A stretch of DNA of 64,000 nucleotides from assembly GCF_050947875.1 (NCBI RefSeq), contig NC_134574.1:103958969-104022968 (forward strand), written 5' to 3'. This DNA comes from Dermacentor variabilis (taxonomy: Eukaryota > Arthropoda > Arachnida > Ixodida > Ixodidae). The position numbers and the translations under genes were made by a program. This document shows, piece by piece, positions 35,748 through 46,520 of this stretch. Positions within the stretch are counted from its first letter, which is position 1. Each line of letters starts with the position of its first letter. The notes beneath the pieces are model-generated. The model did no database searches and had not been told where the DNA came from. It saw only the letters and a program-made list of their open reading frames with translations.

Positions 35748-35818
35748 AGAATCGCACCCGTGACCTCGAACTCAGCAGCGCAACACCATAGCTACTAAGC
35801 AATCGGGGCGGTTACTAT
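35748..35818 (-). mobile_element. SINE head fragment, opposite orientation
   Basis: Read on the minus strand, this gives the tRNA-like head of the same SINE (GCTTAGTAGCTATGGTGTTG and GAGGTCACGGGTGCGATTC). It lies immediately after the plus-strand SINE, so the two form a short inverted pair. The body is missing. Confidence 0.7.
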
Positions 35819-36450
35819 TTCAGACAAGTGCTCACTCGTCTGCATGTTTGCTCAGATCGCTTGAATTTTAATGCCGCAAATAAGACAAAAAGTGAAGACA
35901 TTGTGCGCATGCATCACTAGCAGCGTCACGCCGTACGACATGCAAGCGAATAAGGCTAAGCGGTAGACGTGAAGTAATCTAAGGTTAATGCGTCCCTCGT
36001 AACCGGATTGTCGCGCTTGGGACGTGGCAATCCTAACAAATAGATGATTAACGCTCCTCTCCGTGAAGTCAAAAAGCGGATGCTTCTCCTTTTTTATAGA
36101 GGCGTCAAATCAAGAAGAGAGCCTTGAAGACACCGCAGCTTTTGCTTTGAAGTGAGAACTGTAGAATAAAAAAAAAAAAAAGAAAGAAGCAAAGCATGCC
36201 CCTTCGTTTTTTGCACTCGAGCCGTTTCGAGCACCTCGTGGTCATATTTTCTCAGGAAAGCACACAATGATGCCTGATTGGAGATGGTAAGCATCGCCAG
36301 CGTGTTTTTTTCTCTTATTTTCACGATGAAATAACGAGGAAATCACGAGGAAATTGCGCTCGCGCACGTAAATTATGGACACTAAACAACGAAGACAACA
36401 TTGTGTCGTCCTGCGCGAAAGATGTAGTGCCGCAATCACCGCTGCAGAGC

Positions 36451-36451
<1 letters not shown>

Positions 36452-36536
<85 letters not shown>
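36452..36536. repeat. (GA)n microsatellite
   Basis: About 85 bases of nearly uninterrupted GA. Confidence 0.95.
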
Positions 36537-36539
<3 letters not shown>

Positions 36540-36980
36540 AGACAGAATGAAAGAGAGTGATTTAACTGGGAGTTTAGTCGCAAGAGTGCCCGATCATCGA
36601 ACACACGTTTGGGGGATATGAACCAGAGTGCGCATACCTAAATCTCCCATTTGAGATCAGGCCTCGTTCACAGAGCTTCGCTAGTATATGTGAAGTGGGT
36701 TGGCGAAGGATATGGGCTGATGAGCGAACGTTCCTACTCAAGAGAAGCCTCCTGGATGTTGGCGCAAATCGTTTTAGACGGATCAAAGAACGTGTCGCTA
36801 GACGATCTCTTTGTTTTGACGCATTAAAATTGGCAAGCCTGCAGGACGAAACTTTTCCCGATAAGGGGAGTGCAGGAGATATAAAAGAATGTCGATGAAA
36901 TAAAAGAACTAGAGGTGAGAATTCGCAAAGCTCTTCGTCCCCAAGAGCTGTCGGTCACTAATTACTGCCATCATTTATAA

Positions 36981-37000
36981 CCCCCCCCCCCCCCCCCCCC
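36981..37000. repeat. (C)20 homopolymer
   Basis: Twenty consecutive C. Such runs are prone to length errors in assembly. Confidence 0.95.
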
Positions 37001-37621
37001 GTTTGCACGCAGCTAACTCGCACTTTACCTTACGTACAAATTTAGTGTGAGAAGTGTTCCGTGAATTTGTGCCAAAGTTTTTCTGCATCGATCATACAAA
37101 GCCCGAATCGCCGCCTGGTCAGGGAAGGACGGTAATGTTAGGCCTGTGATGACGTCATATCACTGAAGCAGGAACGGCATGTATATGCACACCCGGCCGC
37201 TTAACTTTAGAAATGGTGGCACAAACTTTACGAGGTCCTCAGTCATTTGTCATTTGGCCTTTTTTGTTCTATGTTCCTTTTTTTGCGAGCCAGGCATTGG
37301 TTGGTAGAGGAATGCTGAGGCCGAAGAAAAGGCACATTAATTACGAACGCGATCCAGTCGAGCTGCCATCCGTGATACACGTGACCTGACTTTTACGCAC
37401 CTCAGTGCGCTAGTAGAAAAAAAATGGCTTAAGGAAAAGTTGCGCGTAAAACGCGGCGCGTAGGGATAAGGCCAGGAAGTATGAATGGGCCAGCTGCCAT
37501 CGGCGAGATAGAGGGCCAGCGTGGTAAATGCGCGTTTTACACGACGAGTGCGGATTGTAACGGTCAATAGCGAAGAGTGCGCTGCCTTGTATGTCGAGGA
37601 GACTATATGGAACGCCTCCTG

Positions 37622-37863
37622 AACGAATTCTGTCTTCTTTTTCACGTGCCAAAACCATTACTTTATTATAGGGAGCGTAGTAGTAGGGGGACTCCGAATT
37701 AATTTTGACCACCTGGGGATGTTTAACATGAGCCCAATGTACGGGACGGGGGCGTTTTTGCCTTCGCCTCCATCGCAATGCGGCCGCCGCGGCCGGGATT
37801 CGAACTCGCGCCCTCGCGCTCAACAGCGCAACACCAAAGCCGCTAAGCCACATTGGCGGGTTA
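37622..37863 (-). mobile_element. tRNA-derived SINE with target duplication
   Basis: Minus-strand copy of the same SINE family: the body motif CATCGCAATGCGGCCGC and the tRNA-like head (CGGGATTCGAACTCGCGCCC as seen on plus) are clear. It is flanked by GAACGCCTCCTG at 37610-37621 and GAACACCTCCTG at 37864-37875, a 12-base duplication with one mismatch. Confidence 0.88.
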
Positions 37864-37954
37864 GAACACCTCCTGTGTTCCATCATTTATCATTTTTTTC
37901 TATCTGTATCTCTCTACTGGACACGTGGACATTAAAACAGAGTTCTCATCGTTT

Positions 37955-38310
37955 GAAAATGAAAGACGTGACCTGTGCGAAGCTCTAAGTCAGCTGTGTA
38001 GAAAACCATTGACCTTGAACGAGATCATGGGACCATGGCCTCGCGTATCGCAGCTTCAAAAGGCCACAAAAGCGCTGCAGCCATTTTTGCAGGCTACCGG
38101 ATTGACAGACCGTCGGTGATATTGAGCAGAAAACTGCTGCTAAGCGTCGGCGATAGACACAGCGGACTTTATCTTCTTCTTATAATCCATCCCTCCCCTT
38201 TCCCATTTTTCCGGTGCAGGGTATACTTAACGGGGCCAGTCCTGGTTGACCACCCTGCCTTTCTTTTACCCTTTCGCGCTCTCTCTCTCTCTCTACAGCA
38301 CGCGTGTACT
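37955..38310 (+). mobile_element. LINE C-terminal tail and 3' UTR
   Basis: The frame reads ENERRDLCEALSQLCRKPL then EIMGPWPRVSQLQKATKAL, the basic C-terminal end of the RNase H-type LINE family also seen near 2.3 and 15.3 kb. A stop follows LTDRR. The 3' UTR ends in a (CT)n run at about 38279-38294. It is strongly 5' truncated. Confidence 0.68.
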
Positions 38311-38489
38311 TTGAATAAAAATTAGGTTTCAAGAAGTGGAGATAAATGTAGCTGTAGTATGGGAGGTCACAGCTGGCTCGCCTGTGAGGTCGCTTATCTT
38401 ATTGCTCGCTGCCCGATATTTTGCGCGATATCTGGGATGAGTTCTGCTAGGGGGTATGACTGGGTGACACGCGATCGAGGGTGGCTAGT

Positions 38490-38600
38490 ATTTATTTATT
38501 TATTTAGAATTTATTTTATACATTTATTCAAGTATACTAACAATCCCTGTAAAGCTCGTTACAGGGTGGCCAGAAGTACAGGTGAAAAATTCAGAATAAA
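38490..38600 (-). mobile_element. Possible CR1/L2-like LINE 3' end
   Basis: TATTTATTTATTTAG followed by GTAAAGCTCGTTACAGGGTGG resembles the GCTACAGGGTGG tail start at 55.74 kb. The coding end is not recognisable here. Confidence 0.35.
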
Positions 38601-39945
38601 CGGATGAGGCAGACTTGTTTTAGCAGTGAAAATGTAATTACGAACAGTTCAGAATGCATGTTAAAGCAGTACGATAAGACGAGGACCAGAAAAACAACCA
38701 CAAGAGGAATAGCGCTGTGGTTGTTTTCTTGTTTTTTCTTGTACTCCTCCGGTCGCGCTGCTTCTAATAATAGATTCAAGATGGACCAACTAAACCAGAT
38801 CAAGTTCTTGCTAATAGAGTTTAGCTAATATATACAGAAACAAGCAGTACACGCAACTAAACATTACAAACACGACCAACAAAATGCACACAGATTGTAA
38901 AGAAATCTGTATGTAAAAGCAATGTAATCACATTCAGGTTGTCTATTGCTCACGAAAACATGAAATAAGCGCAATTACAAAACTTACAAGGTACAGTAAT
39001 CAGCATCATTATACATCATCAACTACAACTGCTTGAAAACACAAGTCCAACATTTATATCGAGTTGACAGGATGATACAGGGTTCGGACACAGGAATATA
39101 TATGCAGTAAACAGTAAAGTTATACGTAGTAAGCAAATACTTGGCAAAAAAAAATATGGAATGGTCACTGTGAAGCGCCTAATTGTTTTTCATAAGTCTA
39201 CAAAAACGATTTAAGAATGGATTGGGAAGAATACGTACAGGTAGGTCTTGAATTGTCTAAATGGTTGTGGACACAGAAACGCCAATAATAACAGTAAAAG
39301 TGCCGTGTTCACCTATGTCCGCATCACTCAATGAGAAACGAATTTTAAATATTGACTACAGAGCAGCGGTTTCTTATACAAGGTTTTTTTCACTAAGACA
39401 ATCCGTATGTCATCCTCTCACTATGTACAAAGTTTGGCTTAAGTGCAATGAGCTTTCTCGATTCAATTACCATTTTTTTCTTGTACCATTGGAAACACCA
39501 AGAGCAATGTTTATAAATGTTTACTAGAGAAATGCGCGCTCATCAGGCCAAATTACTGAAAAAACGCAATCACCATGACTCGCTTTTCGCACGTGTGAAA
39601 TTTTGATTAATTGTGCAAAGTTTTTGAGGTTAAAACGGCACACTTGTAAAGCTGTACTAAAGTGAAGGCACATTATGGGGCCTTGTGCATTGTATGAGAA
39701 TATCCAGACGCCCCAAAACAGATGAAATTTGCAGCGTTATGTAAAGCAGCATTTGTGAACGGTGGAAATATACATCTGAAACACCACAGCGTAAGTAATG
39801 TCGTCCCAAATTCCTGGTTATGTAAGGTTTTAGCGTTCGAGAATGCCTAAAACGCCTTTGTCTTGTGTTTGGTTTTAATATACCGTTTTTTTTACTTTAA
39901 CATTAACAACATTTTTATCAACGCCTGTAGCATATAACACAAAAG
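38601..39945. other. AT-rich noncoding DNA
   Basis: No gene or confident repeat was recognised. Confidence 0.3.
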
Positions 39946-40300
39946 AACTTATTGAGCTGAATTACTTGAACAAGCTGACATTACTTACACTTCAACTCAA
40001 TATGAATGATTGGCTAATTACCGAGATTACACTAATCAACTTTAGTTGCTTCCAAATTAGTTGCTTCAGCGCAGCTGCTGTAATATACGATTTGAAGACC
40101 AGGATTTCTCAAAGCACATTCACCTGGAACGAATTTCAGAATTACCGCTAGTTTTGAGGTAGAGGTTGTCAAACTAGCGGTAAAAACGCGCTGTTCCATT
40201 TACTTTTTAAAGAAAACGCCTTTTTAAGCATTGATGCTCAAAAATTAGTGGAACACTATTGCACATCCTCCCAAACATTGGGAACGCGTATCCTGAAACT
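39946..40300. repeat. Interspersed repeat shared with 53.1-53.6 kb
   Basis: TTGAGCTGAATTACTTGAACAAG and the following ACATTA.T.ACACTTCA region match the start of the block at about 53175 (TTGAGCTGGATTACTTGAAGAGG). The segment running on to AACGCCTTT is also similar in layout. No ORF was found. It is an unclassified dispersed repeat. Confidence 0.5.
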
Positions 40301-40569
40301 GCTGCTGTCCTCAGAATTAATTCCAAGCGGAATGAATTCACTGGCTAAAAGAAGTAACTGGCTATAATTCGGAAATAGTAATGACTGACTGTCTCATTGA
40401 GTATTTTAGCTCAAGGTTTAGAATTGGGCTCTCTGTCACAGGCGCTTTGATTTAAAGATTTGGTCAAGTTAAAAAAAAGTTCGTCAGCCCTTCCACGCTC
40501 TGTGAAGGAGGAGCAGCAAAGGTGTGGCGTGTTTCACGCCAATCAACGCATCTACGTATATATAGCTGC

Positions 40570-40666
<97 letters not shown>

Positions 40667-40733
40667 GTTATTATTATTATGATTATTATTATTGCTGTTG
40701 TTATCATTCTTCTTTTTCTTCTACTTATTATTA
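40570..40733. repeat. (ATT)n microsatellite
   Basis: About 160 bases of ATT with a few interruptions toward the right end. It generates poly-Ile, poly-Tyr and similar artefact frames. Confidence 0.95.
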
Positions 40734-42156
40734 TTGAAGGACAGAGACAACGAATACATATTTTGACTGAGGAGTGATTCATCCTCATTCTTTCATGAGG
40801 TAATGACGTGGGCAAGTGCTGCTGCATGGCAGACGGGAATTCCCTAGTATTTTCAACTTCACTGCGAACTACGTAATTACGAAATCTCGGCGCAATTTCA
40901 GAGTCGTATTAGTGGCTAATCGTTGTATAATTTGTTTCGAGATAGCTTCGATAAAACAAGAGGTGCAGCCGTTTCACGTAACCATACTCCCTCCGTAGAC
41001 GGCCGCGTATTGACACCAGACGGGAATCTTGTAACATTTACAACTTCACTGTGGGCTAACTAATTATGACAAGTAAATTAAACTCGGCGTAATAACAGAG
41101 TCATCTTAGCGGCCAATTTCATTATGATTCTTTTCCCACTTTTCCCCAAGCTACCTAAATTAGATTGAGAGCAACAGAGCATTCACGAAAAACTGGAGAC
41201 GAAAATTTTTTTGCCGTCGACCCGACGCGTATGCGGACGGACATCGACCACCACCGGAGGGTAGCTATATACAGCTTCCCTGTAAAATACCTTGTATATG
41301 CCGGTGTGCCCAGGTGAGGTATATTTCCCTTGAAACAGTTGCGGGTAGACTTTATGCCACTCTATGTAATGACATGCTGTGGCGCGACAAAAAAATAAAA
41401 TGGCTTCCATGTGGAAATGTTCGTGACATCAACGCGTCATTCGACGTCGAAAACGTAGCGAATGTAAGGCGCCGAGCTTTCGCGAAACAGACCAGCAAAA
41501 AAAAGAAACACTCGTCACCTGAGATCTATTGCATCACTGGCGTCATGCGCAAGGCGGACTGCAATAACCTAGTAGCCAAGAAAACGAACGCAGTCCGCGG
41601 CCCATTTACATTGCAAAACAGGTGAATCGTCTGTCGTGTCGACTACGACTACAGGGGCACCGATGACACTGCATTAGGAAAGAAAAGGAAAGCCAGCAAA
41701 TAGCCAGCAACATTACGACAAGTGCGAACAGCGCATAACCTGATGGTGACCATACGGCGGTGGCCTTGCTTTAAGACCTGCTTAAAAGGACATCGAGGAA
41801 ACATTTCATCTCCAACAGTATTAGTAACCTACACTTCGGAAAGAACGCAGGGGCCACTCTTACATTGGGTGGAGGCTCGTGAAGACAGAATCCACAAAAA
41901 CACTAAAGGCGGGTGTCGACGCCACCCAAAGTTTCTACACAAGCTTGCCGTGTGTGATGGATTTTGACAACGCCTACTCGGGGCTGCTGGATCATTTTTC
42001 AGTAACTAACCAAACGCATATCGCATTGAAAATAACTAAAGATTCAGCCTAACCATTTTCTAGGGCCTGTGTTCACAAAAACGTTCTGACACCAGAACTG
42101 CTCGTCTATAGACCAGATGCCCACCAAACGCTCTGCTCAACTATAAACAAATGTCG

Positions 42157-42315
42157 GGGCGGCCGCATTTCGATGAGGGCAAAATGCGAAGACACCCTTG
42201 TCACCATGCGTTGAGTTCACGTTAAAGAACCCCGGGCGGCCAAATTGATCAGGAGTTTCACCCCGTACGGGGTGCCTTATAATCAGATCGTGGTGTCGGC
42301 ACGTAACACCGCGGA
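42157..42315 (+). mobile_element. SINE body, 5'-truncated
   Basis: Starts at GGCGGCCGCATTTCGATGAG and continues through GTTAAAGAACCCCGGG to GATCGTGGTGTCGGCACGTAA. It lacks the tRNA-like head. Confidence 0.75.
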
Positions 42316-44194
42316 ATATAGTTTTTCTGACTACTAACGAAGGCGGCCAGTCAGGAGTAAACATCAGCTACGAACGAAAAACGGTATGAATTTGGCTTCG
42401 GAACATTTTCTGCGCCAAACCACTCCAAATGCGATAAAAACACACTGCAATCCCCGACGTCACGCTGACATATCTACGCTGACTTTCGAAAACGATATTC
42501 AAGAATGCAAAGCAGGGTATTGACTTTTTCGAAGGAATTATTTACTTTCTTTATCGTCAAGTAAAACAACGTAAGATCCGGGAGAAACGCTATATCCAAC
42601 CTAACTTATTGTTCAGTTTAGTCACTTTTTAGGTATGAGCTTGCGTGACTCACCGCTCTCTTGAAGCCGAATGCCGAGTTGGAGTCAACTTGCGGCACGC
42701 CGAACCTTTGGTTTACGGCCCTTGGAACACTGAGCGCAGTCGTGAAGAAGCAGCTATGACTAGAGAGAAGACCACGTCTCTCAGCCGGAATCTTCATCGC
42801 CGTTCTACTATTCTACTGATAATTCAGCGCTACACAAAGAAAAAAGCAAACCATTGTCACTTTGCAAGTTCCACGCTGTAGAGGGCGATCGCTTGAACTA
42901 CGGCGAAGGTAAGCGGGCATCGGATGCGACGGCGAACGACACCCCTCCCACAAGCTCTCGCTGGCCTTGGCCCACACTTCCTTGTTCACTCAACCATCAC
43001 AGTGACTTCTTGAGCATCGCAGTCACGACTGCCGCTCCCCGAAAACTCGCGGAGAAAAGCGCCGAGAAATGCTAAAATACGAGGAACTTGTAATAAGAGA
43101 AGTCGTTCCGTTACAGCCTTTAAAGCCAAGGAAATTCAAAGCACGACGCCGTCAGCACGGTGGTTTTGGCACGAGTCCTTCTGGCAGCATGAAACAGTTT
43201 CAAGCATATCGTCCGCAGAAATCAAGTGAGAAGGCCTGTTGTCGAAGTGGAACCGCTGTGCTGTACTCTGTACTACCATGAGCACACACACACACACACA
43301 CAAAGCAGGTGCCACTTCAAGAAGTTTATGACAGGTCAGCGTGACTGCGTACTGCAGCTTCCGGCTCTCACGATGTTCGAACAGAGTGGGAGCTATGACT
43401 GTGCGCTATTTTGGGGCGCCTTTAAGCGCTTAAACAAATACCGCGAACCACTGCAGCTCGGCGATGAAGTGCCGACGCGGTGCGGACGTGATACCTTGTG
43501 TCACCCCGACCATGCGATGACTGAGGCGTGTCCCCCAGAACGCAAAGCAGCTGCGTCGCCTGAAGGAAACACCTGTGCCATGCGCCAAAGCAACAGCAGC
43601 AGCAGCCGCAGCAAATGCGCCGGAAGCGCCAGGTCGACAGCGCACAGTTTTGGGGAAGGAATTGCGTGTGTGCCGAAACATTCTTACCAAGTGGTTGAAC
43701 GTGCTACATGTGAGATGCTGAACACTTAAAGCAGGTAGTAGCTTGCTTGGCTAGTAAACGGCTCAGTGAACTAATCCGCCCTTAAATCTACGCTCAAGTG
43801 GAATCCAGGTGCCGAATAGAGAAGCGTTCTATAAATATGGGGGATAACCTCGCTTTATTTGCGGATTCGTTTGTGATGTACGGTGTGCGGAGCACCCGTG
43901 AATCATAGCCGGCGTGCAATACTTTATGGCACGTTTGAAGGATCGCTTCTGCGCGATCTTGCAATTCTACGAAAGTCGCGCAAGATCACCTTAAAGGACA
44001 AGTACTGGAATAAGCGGTAATATTGCAGCGATAGTAAAAACTCCTTTGAATCCGTTAGAATTTTTCAAAGTTCGCACTGAAGCTTACAGTTACTGCCTTA
44101 CATTTAATTTGATAGCTCTCTAAAGCGATCCGCACAATTTGCCACTAGAAGAATATATCTGTTTAAAGAGGAAAAGAGCCGTGACTTCAGACGG

Positions 44195-44770
44195 GACATA
44201 AGACCAAGGAGTGGACAGGACGAGCGGTAACTAGCAACTGAGGTTTATTCCTTTGAAACACATAGCAGCAACATGTCTCAGCTGCGCGCAGCGTGCCTTG
44301 ACATACTGAAGAACAAGGTGGAACACACGTGGCTGAAACCACCCTCGATGAACATGGAAAATGCCAAGGGGCCAAAAACAACTATCATAGGTTCATCAAA
44401 AAACCGGGTTTCTTTATCTGGGAGAGCCACCGAAGGCTCACTTACAGACGTGTCTAGGCCAAATCTGCGCATGTGTGCCGCTTCCATAATTTCTCGCTCA
44501 AGTCTAGAGTCTCCCCGTCCTACAATGATGGCTCGATTAAATTTGGGGTAGCAACCTTCGCATTCCCTGGTGTGTCTGGGGAGATTGGCGCCGTTATCAC
44601 CCTTCAAGGAGCGGAAATGCTGCCGCAGTCTATCTGTGATACATTGGCCAATTTGACCAACGTAAACACTGCCCCATCGCAGCAGAAGCTATTACACCAC
44701 CTTGGGGGCACAGTGCACGTACTGGTACTCTTGCTTAGTAGTACGGGCGACCTTACGCGGACCATTCGCC
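44195..44770 (-). mobile_element. Penelope-like element 3' part with GIY-YIG domain
   Basis: Minus-strand translation gives SVYVGQIGQCITDRLRQHF, the GIY-YIG signature of PLEs in slightly altered form. It is followed by KGDNGANLPRHTRECEGC and REIMEAAHMRRFG, then CVS-like SVSEPSVALPDKETRF. A frame shift separates the YVGQIG part (44690-44610) from the longer open frame 44278-44607. The 3' UTR runs to about 44195. The N-terminal reverse transcriptase is absent. This is a 5'-truncated, broken copy. Confidence 0.78.
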
Positions 44771-45029
44771 ACGCGCCTACATAGTTGGTATAACTTGCAG
44801 GGGGCTGATCTAACACGAGTCGAATGCCCTGTTTGTTCATTCATTCATTGTTTGGTGATAACAAAAAACATGAGCATATGCCATGCCTTTATTTTATTGT
44901 GCTTCTTACCATTCCCTTTTCATTCCAGACACCTTGCCAAACTTGCCAGTATCTAGCATCAACAAATTCATAGACCAGAGCTGCATGACATTAGCGGGGC
45001 CGCGCGCGCTGGCGAGCGTCTCAGTGCGC

Positions 45030-45252
45030 GCTTTCCGCTAATAGCCGAACATCGCAGCCCCGACGCCTCAGCAAACATCTTCCTCGAGGAAGCGCTTGCT
45101 GCACACCCGAGTTGTAGACGATGGCTGCTTGCCGGTTCTAAGTTTCGCGATCCAAGCTTCACGCAGCTTCTTGTCCTGCGGTACGTGTGAAGGTTGACGC
45201 TGGGCTCCTTTGCGTACGCCCGGCACTGCGGCACCGAGCAGTGGCCTACCAT
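45030..45252 (-). pseudogene. THAP zinc-finger domain, decayed
   Basis: From ATG at 45252 the minus strand reads MVGHCSVPQCRAYAKEPSV then NLHTY. After a one-base shift near 45180 it continues PQDKKLREAWIAKLRTG, STTRVCSKRFLEED. This is the C2CH zinc-dependent DNA-binding THAP pattern (CX4C, invariant Trp, then CXXH). In place of the final CXXH it has CSKR, so the zinc-binding His is changed to Arg, and a TGA follows EEDVC. THAP domains occur in host transcription factors and P-element-like transposases. Here the shift, the lost ligand and the stop mark a pseudogene or degraded exon. No flanking splice sites were confirmed. Confidence 0.75.
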
Positions 45253-46280
45253 GTTGTAGGCCTTCAAAGGCAGCCCCTACCTATTATTTCCAGTGTTGTC
45301 AAGCGGACAACCGAAGCAGAAAAATCGCCCCACTTCATCAGAACCGTAGGTGGGACTTTAATTTTTTTCATTTTCAGCTCGCCTCGGTGCTTCCGAAGCA
45401 GCCAGCGCGTGGCCGGCTGCGCCCACGTGATCCACGGCAGTGCCAGCTTTTCCAGTGGTGGAGCTCACCCAATAGCGTGCGAACTCTACATAGTCTGAAA
45501 TGGGTGTTTTCAGAGCGAGTGCATCGCGGGAGCACGTTCAGGGCAGTTGATGCTTCGTACCGTAATAAACCTGCCCCAAAGCGGCTATGCAAAGCAGGAG
45601 ACCTTTCCAAGGCATACAGTTAGTTTGCAACTGAATTTCGGTATATTAAATACGCCCACTCAAAGTCTCGTGACAAGAAACAAAATTTGAAAGTTGACAA
45701 AGCCCCAACCAAACGAATATGTTATTGCTCGTTCTGACGCTGTTTAATGAGATCTCTTAGTCAGCCCGCCTGGTGGCAAAAGAAAAGAAACAAAAATTCT
45801 GCAGATATCACTTATACTCTAGAAGTCAATGTTATGACGAGTATAGCGATGGTAGCTGGCTACTTATCAATGTTTAGCGTTCTGCAAAACATTACCACAG
45901 AGACCAATGACTCCGAGTAAGGCGGAAAATTGTGTTTGTGATGCGAAGATAGTACGACGGGGACGGCATGATGAGCGATTTTTTTGTGTGATCCGTCGAA
46001 GAAAAGTTAGACCTGGGTCGATCCCGATGGCGGTGCAATGTCGGATAGCGTCTACATTATAGTGTGAGCTGCCAAAAGGAAAGGATTTAGGGTATGTGGG
46101 CTGATCCCCAAGGTGGTGACACAGCATCGCAAAAGATTAAGTGCCAAGCGGCAAGATTGCGAAATAGTGGCACCCTGCTCCTCGCGCAGCGCGAGTGAAG
46201 GCAGTACCATACTCGATACTATGCGCACGAGTTGGTACGTCTCTCAACGAGACAGTCGGCGGTGGTACAGAAAAAAGTAC
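45253..46280. other. No gene recognised
   Basis: Overlapping short frames on both strands between 45187 and 45623 lack known domains. Sequence upstream of the THAP copy does not extend its frame. Confidence 0.3.
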
Positions 46281-46284
46281 GCAT

Positions 46285-46520
46285 ACGATTGTGGCCTAAT
46301 GGTTAGGCCATTGGACTGTAGTGAAGCGTAGTAAGAGTTACGGAATGGATTCCAAGGGAAGGGAAGCGTAGAAGAGGGCGGCAGAAGGTTAGGTGGGCGG
46401 ATGAGATTAAGAAGTTTACAGGGACTACATGGCCACAATTAGTACAGGACCGGGGTAGTTGGAGAAGTATGGGAGAGGCCTTTGCCCTGCAGTGGGCGCA
46501 ACCAGGCTGGTGATGATGAA
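46285..46520 (+). mobile_element. RTE-like LINE tail, possibly with a tRNA-like head
   Basis: Plus-strand frame at 46368-46512 reads KRRRGRQKVRWADEIKKF, then LVQDRGSWRSMGEAFALQW. This is the characteristic C-terminus of RTE-type LINE proteins, followed by TGATGATGA as expected for RTE triplet-repeat ends. About 70 bases upstream, TGGCCTAATGG at 46292-46302 fits a Pol III box A exactly, but no box B follows. Either this is a truncated RTE copy next to an unrelated motif, or a tRNA/RTE chimeric SINE. Confidence 0.6.

Larger units (their letters stand above)
35819..37605. other. Noncoding DNA with simple repeats
   Basis: Contains an A-run at 36169-36181, a (GA)n tract at 36452-36536, and a run of exactly 20 C at 36981-37000. 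The GA tract produces artefactual Ser-Leu/Arg-Glu frames on both strands. No gene was recognised. Confidence 0.4.
40301..44190. other. Noncoding DNA with simple repeats and a SINE fragment
   Basis: Contains a long (ATT)n tract at 40570-40733, a CA tract near 43285-43302, and a truncated SINE at 42157-42315 (listed separately). A plus-strand frame at 43226-43729 of 167 codons has no recognised domain and includes the CA repeat, so it is not called. Confidence 0.35.

Noticed and set aside
36242..36621. Ser-Leu and Arg-Glu rich frames
   Set aside because: They are translations of the (GA)n microsatellite.
40460..40827. Long Ile/Tyr-rich frames
   Set aside because: They are translations of an (ATT)n microsatellite on both strands.
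43226..43729. 167-codon open frame on the plus strand
   Set aside because: It runs through a CA microsatellite (His-Thr repeat) and an AGC repeat, with no recognised domain.
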